From the NCBI GenBank assembly GCA_043585095.1, contig CP121321.1, forward strand, positions 1,178,001-1,242,000: 64,000 nt of DNA, written 5' to 3'. Source of the stretch: JANQIO01 sp043585095. GTDB lineage: Bacteria; Pseudomonadota; Gammaproteobacteria; Pseudomonadales; Halieaceae. Positions 25,591-34,700 of the stretch are shown here, piece by piece (position 1 is the stretch's first letter; each line of letters begins with the position of its first letter). The notes beneath the pieces were generated by a model. That model made no database searches and was not told where the DNA came from. It saw only the letters and a list, made by a program, of their open reading frames with translations. The translations under genes and the position numbers were made by a program.

Positions 25591-28500
25591 GTGGCTATAC
25601 TAACCAGTCGTGTAAGCAAAAGCATATGCAGACTCTGTTACGAGCTCTTGAAGGTCGTACTTATGAGTACCTTTATCCATAGCGCTGGAGCAAGCGAGGG
25701 CCATCACAAAGTAGAAAGGAAATATCCTTTCTATCCACCCGCGCCGGCAACACAGCTAGCAGAGCAGGCAATAGCGAAAAGCGCTGGCTGTCTCTCTTGC
25801 CATGTCGAAACGGATGCGGCCTCAATGCATGAAAATCCCGGTGTTGTGCTTGGTTGTACTGATTGCCATGGCGGGGACGCCTCCGAAAGTGTTGCGAAAG
25901 GTGTGATGAAAGGCACGCAGTTGTATCGAGAGACCCTAGAGAGGGCGCATGTGCTTCCTGAGTATCCGGATGATTGGCACTTTCCCCATTCGAAAAATCC
26001 TAAGCAGAGCTACACGCTTCTGAATCGAGAGAGTCCGGAATTCGTCAGATTCGTAAACCCTTCCGATTATCGTGTGGTGGAGGCCGCATGTGGTGCCTGC
26101 CATATGGAAACTATTCAGGCTGCTAAGCGATCTATTATGGCCACGGGCGCTATGCTCTGGGGAGGCGCGGCGTACAATAACGGCATTCTTCCTAACAAAA
26201 ATTACAATATTGGTGAGGCCTACACACGAGAAGGCCACGCAGCTGCCATCATCGGACCGCCGCTTCTCGATGCCGCCAATGCTAAGAAGGCCTATGGGGT
26301 CCAGCCACAGTTATTGCCTCTCCCGGCATGGGAATCAGTTAAGCCAGGAGATATTTTCCGTGTTTTTGAGCGCGGGGGACGGAATCTACTTAACACTTTC
26401 CCGGAAACTGGTTTGCCCAATTTCCTTGGGCTCCTCCAGCGTTTAGAAGAGCCAGGGCGGCCAGATATCCGCCAGTCGAATCGAGGCCCGGGGACTGGGC
26501 AACGCATCTCTGTACCGTTAATAAACATTGCGAAGACACGGCTAAATGACCCTCTTATGTGGTTTCTCGGTACAAATGAGCAGCCTGGGGATTACCGCAC
26601 CTCTGGTTGTGGTGCTTGCCATGTGGTCTACGCTAACGACCGTGACTCGCGCCATTCCGGGCAGTGGTCTTCCCACGGGCATGAGGGAAAGTCGGCAACT
26701 GTCGATCCCACTATTTCCAAGGAAGAGTCAGGCCATCCCATTCGCCACGCCTTTAGCCGCGCCATTCCCACAGCACAGTGCATGTCTTGCCATATGCACC
26801 AACCCAATATGTTTCTTAACAGCTACCTCGGCTACACCATGTGGGACTACGAGTCTGACGCGCCCAATATGTGGCCCAGAGACCAAAAGTATCCTACATC
26901 TGCTGAGACTCGAGAGGTGAATGAAAGAAACCCCAACGGCGCCGCGCCGCGAGGTAGGTGGTCTGACCCTGAGTTTCTTAAAACTGTTTCGGAACGAAAC
27001 GATGAGAATAAAAACACACAATTTGCTGATTACCACGGGCATGGCTGGAACTTTCGTGCAATTTTCCGTAAAGATCGGAAGGGCAACTTGCTGGACGGAG
27101 GAGGCAATATCGTCCCTCACGACGACCCTGATAAGTTCGAAAAAGCTGTACACATGTCTTCTATTCACGTTGATGCAGGTATGCACTGTGTGGACTGCCA
27201 TTTTGCGCAGGATTCACATGGCAACGGTCATATTTACACAGAGGTAGCGAACGCCGTAGAGATAGACTGCCAAGACTGCCACGGCACGACAGACGCCTAT
27301 CCCACTCTTCGCACATCGGGGCCAGCTTCCCCGCCCAGTGGCCATGACTTAGGACTTCTCAGAAATCCAGACGGAAAGCCCCGCTTTGAATGGGTGCAGG
27401 GCAAGCTTATCCAGCGCAGTCTTCTCAACCCAGGGCTTGAATGGGAAGTAAGCTTGGTAAAGGACTCAGTTACAAAAGGCCATGCGACGTATAACGAAAA
27501 GGCCGCACGAGCCAAGCTTATGAGCACGAATAAGACCACTCAGTACTGGGGCGAAGATGTTAGTCCAGAAGACCGTGCTCATAGCTACGAAAAAATGGAG
27601 TGTTATACCTGTCACACTTCCTGGACGACCAATTGTGGTGGCTGCCATCTGCCTATCGAAGCAAACTGGAAGACGGAACAGCATCATTATGAAGGTGGCG
27701 AAAGCCGAAACTTCGCCACCTATAACCCGCAAGTAGCGCGTGATCAGATTTTCATGCTTGGTCGCCGAGGGGGCATCAACGGTGGACGTGTTGCACCCCT
27801 GCGTTCAAGCTCGGGGCTCGTTTTGTCTTCGACCAATGCCAATCGGGAAAAAATCTATATCCAGCAACCACCTATCTCTTCCAGTGGATACAGCTCCCAA
27901 GCTATCAATCCACACTTCCCTCACACTGTTCGTAAGACGGAGACACGAAACTGTAGTGACTGCCATCTCTCTGAAAACGGCGATAACAATGCAATCATGG
28001 CGCAAACCTTAGGGTATGGGACAGATTACATTGACTTCATGGGCTTTTTCGCTTGGTTGGGCGGTGAAGGCGCTGTGGAGGCCGTGCAAGTTACGGAGTG
28101 GGACGAGCCCCAAGCCGTAAAAGGTTCTTTCCTTCATCGCTACGCTTATCCTGATTGGTATGGCGAACACATCGAGCGAGACCTGGAGCTGTCCCAGCAT
28201 CATACGGAAGGCGTATCAGATAAGGTTCAGTGTCTGCAACATCGTGGCGAGTACTTGTATGCGGCTACGGGCGAAGGGGGCTTTAGGGTTTTCGACATCG
28301 CTAATATTGCAAATAAAGGGGTGAGTGACCGTATCCTAACTGGGCCGTTCAGCAGTCTCGGACACGATACGCGTGTGGATTCCGAGAATGCGACCTGTGT
28401 GTCTATTGTAACTACCCAGCCCGTGGCACCGGCTCGCAACGAAGGGGAGCTTATGCGAGAGGCGAATCAGGAACGTCCTGCTCATCCTATCTATCATTAC

Positions 28501-29460
28501 GCAATAATTACGGATTCTATAGAGGGTCTCATCCTCGTAAACATCGATACCTTTACAGACGGTGAGCCGCGAAACAATTTTCTTAAGCGTGCCACAACAT
28601 GGAACGAAGGTAATATCCTTGATGGAGCTACGCACATCACAATGGGCGGACACCTAGCCTATATCCTCGCTGACGCCGGTCTGGTCATTGTCGATCTCGA
28701 TAAGCCTCTTGAGCCCAGGGTGCGCTCTGTGCTGCCTCTCAAGGACGGCAGGGCTTCGCATCTGCAGTTTCGCTACCTATTTGTCACGGACGCCGAAGGC
28801 CTTCAGGTGGTGGACGTGACGAATCCGGACCTGCCTTTCGTTACCCCAGAGAACACTGTTCGCCTCGCTGACGCTCAGGGCATCTTTGTCGCACGGACAT
28901 GGGTGTATGTAGCAGCGGGAAAGCAGGGTCTTGTGATAGTAGATGCTGAAAAGCCGACTATGGTGAAGCGCTACCTGACCGTTGGACCTGAAGATGGTGT
29001 GACCGATGCGCAGGATGTAGCAGTGGCGCATACCAACGCATCACTGTTTGCTTACGTTGCCGATGGTACAGAAGGCCTGAAAGTACTTCAGCTGACGACG
29101 CCAGTCACGGTACCTGGATTCTATGGTTTTTCGCCGGATCCGAAGCCGAAGCTAATTGCGCGGTTGAGGACCGAAACACCGGCTTTGGCAGTCACTCGAC
29201 CATTGGAGCGAGATCGGGCCGTAGATGAGACGGGAGGGCAAATAGCCGTATTTGGTCGACTGGGATCGGGACCTCTTAACAAGGATGACATGCGTGGGCT
29301 TTTGTTTGATGAAAAAGGTTTGCCTTGGACGGTGAACGACACCCCGGGCACGGGTGCTCTGCTGCCCCGAGGCCGCCAGATAGAAGGCGCCTCGGAGGAT
29401 GTGGAGGAGCATTTGAGGCCTCCCGCGCCTTCATTTCCTCTAACGGATGATGCCCAATGA
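25591..29460 (+). CDS. Decahaem cytochrome c with C-terminal LVIVD beta-propeller
   Basis: Open frame from 25489; GTG 25591 is the preferred start because it gives a signal-like segment ending LLKVVLMSTFIHSAGA, but ATG 25663 has a nearer ribosome site, so the start is uncertain. About the first 840 residues carry ten CxxCH sites (CLSCH, CTDCH, CGACH twice, CMSCH, CVDCH, CQDCH, CYTCH, CGGCH, CSDCH). The C-terminal third is a propeller of LVIVD-type repeats (GGFRVFDIAN, AGLVIVDLDKP, EGLQVVDVTNP, QGLVIVDAEKP, EGLKVLQLTTP). A likely exported, possibly surface, haem protein whose propeller could bind a partner or substrate. Stop overlaps the next ATG. Confidence 0.85.
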   Translation: MAILTSRVSKSICRLCYELLKVVLMSTFIHSAGASEGHHKVERKYPFYPPAPATQLAEQAIAKSAGCLSCHVETDAASMHENPGVVLGCTDCHGGDASESVAKGVMKGTQLYRETLERAHVLPEYPDDWHFPHSKNPKQSYTLLNRESPEFVRFVNPSDYRVVEAACGACHMETIQAAKRSIMATGAMLWGGAAYNNGILPNKNYNIGEAYTREGHAAAIIGPPLLDAANAKKAYGVQPQLLPLPAWESVKPGDIFRVFERGGRNLLNTFPETGLPNFLGLLQRLEEPGRPDIRQSNRGPGTGQRISVPLINIAKTRLNDPLMWFLGTNEQPGDYRTSGCGACHVVYANDRDSRHSGQWSSHGHEGKSATVDPTISKEESGHPIRHAFSRAIPTAQCMSCHMHQPNMFLNSYLGYTMWDYESDAPNMWPRDQKYPTSAETREVNERNPNGAAPRGRWSDPEFLKTVSERNDENKNTQFADYHGHGWNFRAIFRKDRKGNLLDGGGNIVPHDDPDKFEKAVHMSSIHVDAGMHCVDCHFAQDSHGNGHIYTEVANAVEIDCQDCHGTTDAYPTLRTSGPASPPSGHDLGLLRNPDGKPRFEWVQGKLIQRSLLNPGLEWEVSLVKDSVTKGHATYNEKAARAKLMSTNKTTQYWGEDVSPEDRAHSYEKMECYTCHTSWTTNCGGCHLPIEANWKTEQHHYEGGESRNFATYNPQVARDQIFMLGRRGGINGGRVAPLRSSSGLVLSSTNANREKIYIQQPPISSSGYSSQAINPHFPHTVRKTETRNCSDCHLSENGDNNAIMAQTLGYGTDYIDFMGFFAWLGGEGAVEAVQVTEWDEPQAVKGSFLHRYAYPDWYGEHIERDLELSQHHTEGVSDKVQCLQHRGEYLYAATGEGGFRVFDIANIANKGVSDRILTGPFSSLGHDTRVDSENATCVSIVTTQPVAPARNEGELMREANQERPAHPIYHYAIITDSIEGLILVNIDTFTDGEPRNNFLKRATTWNEGNILDGATHITMGGHLAYILADAGLVIVDLDKPLEPRVRSVLPLKDGRASHLQFRYLFVTDAEGLQVVDVTNPDLPFVTPENTVRLADAQGIFVARTWVYVAAGKQGLVIVDAEKPTMVKRYLTVGPEDGVTDAQDVAVAHTNASLFAYVADGTEGLKVLQLTTPVTVPGFYGFSPDPKPKLIARLRTETPALAVTRPLERDRAVDETGGQIAVFGRLGSGPLNKDDMRGLLFDEKGLPWTVNDTPGTGALLPRGRQIEGASEDVEEHLRPPAPSFPLTDDAQ

Positions 29461-30770
29461 CAAGTAGGCTCATATGGATGAGGTGCTTGAGCGGCTGTAT
29501 GCTTAGTCTACTTTTGCAAGGTGTTGCTCAGAGCGACGTGCCTCAATACGACGGTCGGGTCCATACAGGGGTCGCAAGTTGTGCCTCGAGCGTATGCCAC
29601 GGATCCACTACAGAGCGCAGGGGTGGCGATGTACTTCAGAACGAATACGTTACCTGGAGCCGTTATGATAAACACGCTGATGCCTATAAGGTATTGCTTA
29701 CTCCGGAGTCAAAACGAATTGCCCGGAACCTCGGGCTACCAAATGCGCATGAAGCTGAGATCTGTCTGGATTGTCATACCGATAATGTGCCGGTATCTCA
29801 GCGTGGAGAGCAGTTCGATATTTCTGATGGCGTGGGTTGTGAGGCCTGTCATGGCGGATCTGCAGACTGGATCGCACATCACACCGTACAGGAGGTCCCC
29901 TACGAAGATAACGTTGCCAATGGTCTTTATCCCACAGACCGAGTAGTAGCGCGGGCTGAACTCTGCTTATCATGCCACCTCGGTACGGAGAAAAAGTTTG
30001 CTACACATCAGATAATGGGGGCGGGGCACCCGAGGCTTGCCTTCGAGCTGTCCACTTTCACGGATCTCATGCCACCGCATTGGGCAACGGATTCCGCGTA
30101 CGAGTTGAAAGGCAGCTCGGATCCCCTGATGGCAACTTGGATCACTGGCTTATTGACGTCGGCGCGGCACACTCTTGCTATTTTAGAGCGACGACTTGAC
30201 CATCAAGCGGGTCTATTCCCGGAGGTGGCAGTATTCGACTGCCACGCGTGTCACCATCCTATGGGCGAAAAGCGCTGGGCAACAACACGAATCACCAAGG
30301 GCGTTGCGCCTGGTAGTATTCGACTTAATGACGCCCAATTCGCTCTGCTACTGCCCGTGGCTGAAGCGGTAAGCCGGGAAGCCGCTGCCGCACTACTCTC
30401 GGCGCTGCGCGCTTTAAATGAGTCAGTAAATGCGGACCTGGCAGCGTTTAGGGCAGCCTCAAAAGAACTTAGGGCGGCAGTGGATAAATTGGCTCAGATA
30501 TTGGAGCAGCCTTTAGGTATGGAGGTTAAGCAGCGCTGTCTCAGCTCGATTACGCTAGCCGGTGCTCGCGGCGATTTTCAGGATTATGTACTCGCTGAGC
30601 AAGCTGCGATGGCCCTTAACCTTCTACTCGATAGGCGACACCGGGATACCAGCCAACATGTTATGGATCGAGTGTTTGCAGCAGTTGATGATGAGGACCG
30701 TTTCGAGCCAAAAGACTTTGCAGATGCAGTAGGAGACCTGCGTGCGGTCTTGGTTTCCAATGGACGATAG
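29457..30770 (+). CDS. Cytochrome c554-like multihaem protein
   Basis: 437 residues with a signal peptide (LSGCMLSLLLQGVAQS). Haem sites: an unusual SCASSVCHG (Cys-x4-Cys-His) near residue 43, then CLDCH, CEACH, CLSCH and CHACH. The arrangement, with GVGCEACHGG and a later GAGHPRLAFEL segment supplying a distal His, resembles the cytochrome c554 family. The last 130 residues are helical without haem. Last gene of the operon, coupled by an ATGA overlap. A periplasmic electron shuttle for the larger cytochromes is the likely role. Confidence 0.82.
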   Translation: MTSRLIWMRCLSGCMLSLLLQGVAQSDVPQYDGRVHTGVASCASSVCHGSTTERRGGDVLQNEYVTWSRYDKHADAYKVLLTPESKRIARNLGLPNAHEAEICLDCHTDNVPVSQRGEQFDISDGVGCEACHGGSADWIAHHTVQEVPYEDNVANGLYPTDRVVARAELCLSCHLGTEKKFATHQIMGAGHPRLAFELSTFTDLMPPHWATDSAYELKGSSDPLMATWITGLLTSARHTLAILERRLDHQAGLFPEVAVFDCHACHHPMGEKRWATTRITKGVAPGSIRLNDAQFALLLPVAEAVSREAAAALLSALRALNESVNADLAAFRAASKELRAAVDKLAQILEQPLGMEVKQRCLSSITLAGARGDFQDYVLAEQAAMALNLLLDRRHRDTSQHVMDRVFAAVDDEDRFEPKDFADAVGDLRAVLVSNGR

Positions 30771-31114
30771 TTAGCAGCGTCAAAACTATGTGTGAATTTC
30801 TGTGTAGTACTCGACCCTTTTGATCGTCGCCTCACTATTGCGCAACTAACGGCCTTCAAGAAGTTCATCGCAGGCGAAAGCTGAGCAGAGGGGTACTGTC
30901 AGCAGATCATTGATACTTCTGCCGATAATCCATTCCAGTAGTGAAGACATGCAGTCAGTCGTATCTTTTGTATCACCGCTACACTACTGGGATGCCATGT
31001 CCTCTCTGGCGAATACGGTACTCAGTCTTCACTTCAATCCGACAACGGCTTTTGTAGTGTCACATTCTTCGTGGCGTCCAGACTTCGCTGTTGTCTATAA
31101 AATTTGCGGGAAGT
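30771..31114. other. Gene-free stretch after the redox operon
   Basis: About 340 bp with no credible gene and no clear intrinsic terminator. A plus-strand frame from 30910 is open for about 100 codons but shows no family likeness and runs into the regulator gene on the other strand. Confidence 0.35.
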
Positions 31115-31363
31115 TTAGCGTTGCGGAAGGAGATGGTTGCCTACGCCCTCGAGCAGAGCGAGGACATCGTTGCGTACTTTGGCGGATGGCAGTGCTTGCC
31201 CGGACTCCCAAAGCATGATGGTCTGGCCTGAGAAGCTAGTATAACTCAGCAACGAGTTTATTAGTTCAGCACATTGATCTTGTGTCAGCTGGTTTCTTTT
31301 CCTTGCGTCAAACATCTGATGCGAAAAGCTGGTATCAATCTGTAACGAAGCATGTAATTTCAC
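31115..31363 (-). CDS. Small XRE-like helix-turn-helix regulator
   Basis: 82 residues from GTG 31363 with GGGGGA about 5 bases upstream. The pattern FDARKRNQLTQDQCAELI followed by GQTIMLWESGQALPS matches the XRE helix-turn-helix order (helix, turn, recognition helix, then the W-E-x-G-x-xxP end). A short DNA-binding protein, perhaps acting on the neighbouring operon or as an antitoxin; no target is known. Confidence 0.6.
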   Translation of the reverse strand: MKLHASLQIDTSFSHQMFDARKRNQLTQDQCAELINSLLSYTSFSGQTIMLWESGQALPSAKVRNDVLALLEGVGNHLLPQR

Positions 31364-31683
31364 TTTTAATCCCCCACAACGTGCTCGAACGTACGACTCA
31401 GTCGTCCACGGATTATGGTGACACCGGTGGTTCGAAAAGGAGGTAGCGGATTGTAAGAAGTGTATACACAGACGCGCGTCAGGTCGCTGCCGGCGGGATA
31501 CAAAAAAGGTGAGAGGGCGTTTTGGGGTACTGCCTGTCTCAACAAGTGGGGACCATTCAAAATCCTGAAGATCTCATCCAAGCATAAGTTTCAACTTGGG
31601 GGAAAGGCCGCAGCTTTTCTAGATCGAGCCGTTGAATCTGGCTAGCAGTGACACGTCGCCAACTCCGCGCAAGGAGAATAAAT
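31364..31683. other. Short intergenic region
   Basis: A minus-strand frame (31581-31366, 71 codons from TTG) ends 2 bases before the HTH gene but lacks a convincing ribosome site or family resemblance. No other feature is visible. Confidence 0.3.
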
Positions 31684-31744
31684 AAATGCAAGTGGCGTGT
31701 GTGCCGCTCTCTGAATGCCTGGTGTCGTACTGAGTCTCGTTATG

Positions 31745-32686
31745 TCATATAAGGTCGTCGCCTGACGAAATTATCTGAAGTGCATACCCATGCGAGCGAA
31801 TAGTGTGAAGAACCGCACCCCCCGTCTGTGGATAACGTCTAAGAATGCGTCGTAACTTTACAACGATGTTGTCTAGAGTCCTGTCGAATGGCATCCATTC
31901 TCGGTTGAAAACCTGTTCAATTACATATTCTCTGGAGCAGCCTTTGTGTCCGGCTTTGATCAAGCACGCAAGTGTCAGTGTTTCTGAGCGACTTAGTTCG
32001 AAAACCTCGATTTCTTCAGTGCTTCTCTTAAGCTTGTTGAACACTGTGTCGAGCTCATACACGCCAAAGTACAAGCGGGAGTCCCCACTGGCTTCAATAG
32101 AGGCATTTTTGGAAGCGTCGAAGCTGATTTCGGATCCATTTTGGAATGCCAACAACCACTGCTCATATTGGTTGCGAACATTCTTGAAGTAAGCCTGTAC
32201 TTTGATTACGTGTAGTGGGGAATGAAGCAGTGCCGCACATCCTGCCTCGAGTAGTGCTACCGAGGCCAGTTCATCAGCCACGTCGACTCCCAGTACCACT
32301 ACGGGAAGTCTGGGATGGTCATGCAGAAACTCTTTCAGGTTCGGTAAATTGTCGAGCAATTCGTAGCAGAAAGGCACACAGATAAAGGGTGGTACTCGCG
32401 AGTCTGTCTGCAAATTTCCTTGCTCGATGCGAAGTCGGAGCTCAGATAGGCTGCCGCAAAGCCCGATGTCGAATCCGCCTTTACGCAGTGCTCCAACCAC
32501 GCAATCATACTTTTCGCGTGGAAGCTCATTTACTGCGTTCAATCGGGTAGAAGAGGCGGGAGTGTTTTTACTCCAGGGTCCTAGCTGTACTATGCAGACG
32601 GTCGGACGCATGGCTCTGAGGATTCCCTGCTTGCTATCTTGTGTAGACTCCAGAAGCTTATCTTCTAAAACATCATTTATCGGCAA
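31745..32686 (-). CDS. OmpR-type winged-helix regulator with degenerate receiver
   Basis: About 313 residues from TTG 32686, chosen because GGAGGG lies 9 bases upstream; the open frame continues to 32734 through a (GTA)n codon run that would add an odd VVVVVV leader. The N-terminal half has a receiver-like alpha/beta pattern (PPFICVPFC, LPVVVLGVD, ALLEAGCAALLHSP), but the phosphorylatable Asp and the Lys are not in place. The C-terminus is a winged-helix domain (FELSRSETLTLACLIKAG, FDRTLDNIVVKLRRIL, VLHTIRSHGYAL). A DNA-binding regulator probably not controlled by ordinary phosphotransfer. Confidence 0.75.
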   Translation of the reverse strand: MPINDVLEDKLLESTQDSKQGILRAMRPTVCIVQLGPWSKNTPASSTRLNAVNELPREKYDCVVGALRKGGFDIGLCGSLSELRLRIEQGNLQTDSRVPPFICVPFCYELLDNLPNLKEFLHDHPRLPVVVLGVDVADELASVALLEAGCAALLHSPLHVIKVQAYFKNVRNQYEQWLLAFQNGSEISFDASKNASIEASGDSRLYFGVYELDTVFNKLKRSTEEIEVFELSRSETLTLACLIKAGHKGCSREYVIEQVFNREWMPFDRTLDNIVVKLRRILRRYPQTGGAVLHTIRSHGYALQIISSGDDLI

Positions 32687-33050
32687 AATTTGTGTCCCTC
32701 CGTGTCGGACGCGTACCACTACTACTACTACCACTTGCTGCCATACCCATTGATCCGGCGCTGGCAGTTTCGCTTAGTCATACTGGCGACAACATGGAAT
32801 GTAGATTGCCTCAAAAAGCATGCAGAAACCGTAGTACCGTGTAGAAACGTGTAGTTTTTGCAGCCTTTAGATGGCTAGCCATGACATAAGAATTGTTCGC
32901 GGGTGTACTCACAGGCGAACTAATCGGCGCCGCTGGAAATGAGGCGGCTCGAAGAGCAGGAGAAGGCTTGAGCGTAGAGCGACCTCGATACCATACACAA
33001 TAAATACCTAGTGCAAAATCTGAAGAGTAAGAATTGTGAACGCCTTCACG
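32687..33050. other. Intergenic region with TAC triplet run
   Basis: Contains the ACTACTACTACTACC run just 5' of the winged-helix regulator start (about 32717-32732), a place where slipped-strand change could alter the 5' region. No gene is seen. Confidence 0.4.
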
Positions 33051-33420
33051 CTTTCGTAGAAAGTTTCATATCAAGTCTGACGAAGCGGTGGCGATACTGA
33101 GGATCCTCCGAGAACGAAAGCAGACCAGGGCGAGAATTTGAAGTTAGGCTAATCATTGTAATTAGTGTCGTATACTGTCGTTACGCGACGCTAGGCCAAG
33201 TAAACCGCGGCAACGGTGCGCTTGGATGATGCGGGTACATCGTCGGCAGTCGTCACACGAGCGGCTGGTGTGTCCGCTACTGATTTTTAGCGCTGGGAGA
33301 ACAAATACCGTAGCTTTGCGCCGCTTCAGGTTCGCGAGCTTAAGCAGCTTCAAGATAAGAGCATGCGCTTAAAAAGTTGGTAGTGGATCTCAGTGTCGAT
33401 AGGCTCTTGCTGCATGGCAC
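33050..33420 (+). pseudogene. IS3-family transposase OrfA remnant
   Basis: Two pieces of an OrfA-like protein are readable in different frames. At 33055-33141: RRKFHIKSDEAVAILRILRE, the N-terminal helix region, ended by TGA. At 33225-33420: RAAGVSATDF, a TAG stop, then RWENKYRSFAPLQVRELKQL and MRLKKLVVDLSVDRLLLHG, the helix-turn-helix and leucine-zipper part typical of IS3 OrfA. No OrfB and no clear terminal inverted repeats were found. It lies directly upstream of the second SBP repeat. Confidence 0.65.
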
Positions 33421-33511
33421 AGCTTGCTGCGAGCGTGCCGAGGGCATCGTAGCTTCAAGAGGCGCTGCGCTGCACGTTGTGGCCCCACTCTTTTGGTGAG
33501 CGCCGCGCACT

Positions 33512-34700
33512 GAGTTAAGGACGATTATGTGTAAATGGCTCATCCTCCAACCTCTGTTGATGTTTGTTTGCCTTATGGCCCGTGCAGAATCTCCGCTTGT
33601 TTTTCAGATGGACCTTGGCGTTCGGAATGCGCAGTTCGCGGGGCTTAATTGGGCTGAGTCGAAGGGCTGGTTTGCCGATTCAGGTCTCGATCTGGAAGTG
33701 CGCCGCTGGTCCAAGGGTATGGATTCTGTCGCCGCCGAGGTGGTGGGTCGGCCTGGCACCATCGGCTCTTTGGAGAGCGGCTTGTTCCTGTCGTCAGTCG
33801 CAGAAGGCCATCCTATTGTGGCGATTGGAACCATGTTTCAGGCCTCACCGCTGGGATTGATCAGTCTCGCTTCCACCGGTATTTCCGGTCCTGCCGACCT
33901 GCGCGGGAAAACGGTTGCCGTTCACGGCGACGGGCATGAAGCGATTGCTACGATGCTGTACAGCACCGGAATCCCTGCTAATGAGGTGACGATAATCGAA
34001 TCGACTTACGGCAACTGTCCATTACTGGCCGGAGAGATGGATGCTAAACAGGGTTACATCGTTGATGAATTCGTAAAGCTGCAAGCAGCGGGTCACGACG
34101 TTCGGATACTGCCTTACATGGATTACGGCCACGTGGCGTATTCGCAGGTGATGTTTGTCAGCGAGGAAACGCTTCGAAAGTATCCCGATGAGCTTGTCTC
34201 GTTTCTCAAAGTGCTGGATCGCGGCTGGCATGCCGCTACCGCTGACCCTGAGGCGGGGGCGGCGCTCACCGTCGAACAGTTCGAGCCACAGCTTGATCTG
34301 CGCTACCAGGTCGCTTCGCTGACTGGCATCATCGATCTCTTGTGGGCAGAAAGCCCGACTACCTCTGCCATGAGCGAGGACACCTGGCGAACCAATGCCA
34401 CCAACTATTTGCGCACCCATCCCGGATCTGCGCTGCCGCCGATGTCGACGTGGACCGATTTCAGTGTGGTGCAGGCTGCCGCGCAACCCTAGGTCTTAGG
34501 TCCGGTTGCTGTAGATTGCCGGCCAGGATGAGCTTCGGCGCTTGCTGAGTCCAGCACCTAAAGGCGTAGATGCACCCAGCTCAGACGCGCGCGCTCAGCG
34601 CGTACGCAGGTTAGGACAAGCAATAGAGGCGTGTTGCCTAGGTGTCTGTAGTGATCTCGAAGCGGCAGCAGTCGCTGCCGTTGGCGCAGCAGGCAGTTTC
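33512..34700 (+). repeat. Right copy of the 1.2-kb direct repeat
   Basis: Near-identical, same orientation, to 10271-11461. Here the bchJ end that forms the right part of the repeat belongs to an intact gene, so this copy is probably the parent arrangement. Confidence 0.93.
33527..34492 (+). CDS. ABC-type substrate-binding protein, NMT1/THI5-like (copy 2)
   Basis: 321 residues, same signal peptide and domain as copy 1. Nine substitutions separate them: Y2C, L13F, a Gly to Cys in the STYGN(G/C)PLL segment, T to A in KLQ(T/A)AG, R to H in RGW(R/H)AA, and four in the last 35 residues. The Cys replacement lies near the expected ligand cleft. It is followed by convergent bchJ after 145 bp. No transport partners are nearby. 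Confidence 0.85.
   Translation: MCKWLILQPLLMFVCLMARAESPLVFQMDLGVRNAQFAGLNWAESKGWFADSGLDLEVRRWSKGMDSVAAEVVGRPGTIGSLESGLFLSSVAEGHPIVAIGTMFQASPLGLISLASTGISGPADLRGKTVAVHGDGHEAIATMLYSTGIPANEVTIIESTYGNCPLLAGEMDAKQGYIVDEFVKLQAAGHDVRILPYMDYGHVAYSQVMFVSEETLRKYPDELVSFLKVLDRGWHAATADPEAGAALTVEQFEPQLDLRYQVASLTGIIDLLWAESPTTSAMSEDTWRTNATNYLRTHPGSALPPMSTWTDFSVVQAAAQP

Noticed and set aside
30910..31218. 102-codon plus-strand frame after the redox operon
   Set aside because: No motif, and it runs into the HTH gene on the opposite strand.
31366..31581. 71-codon minus-strand frame just before the HTH gene, possible toxin partner
   Set aside because: TTG start without a convincing ribosome site and no toxin-family motif; adjacency alone is not enough.
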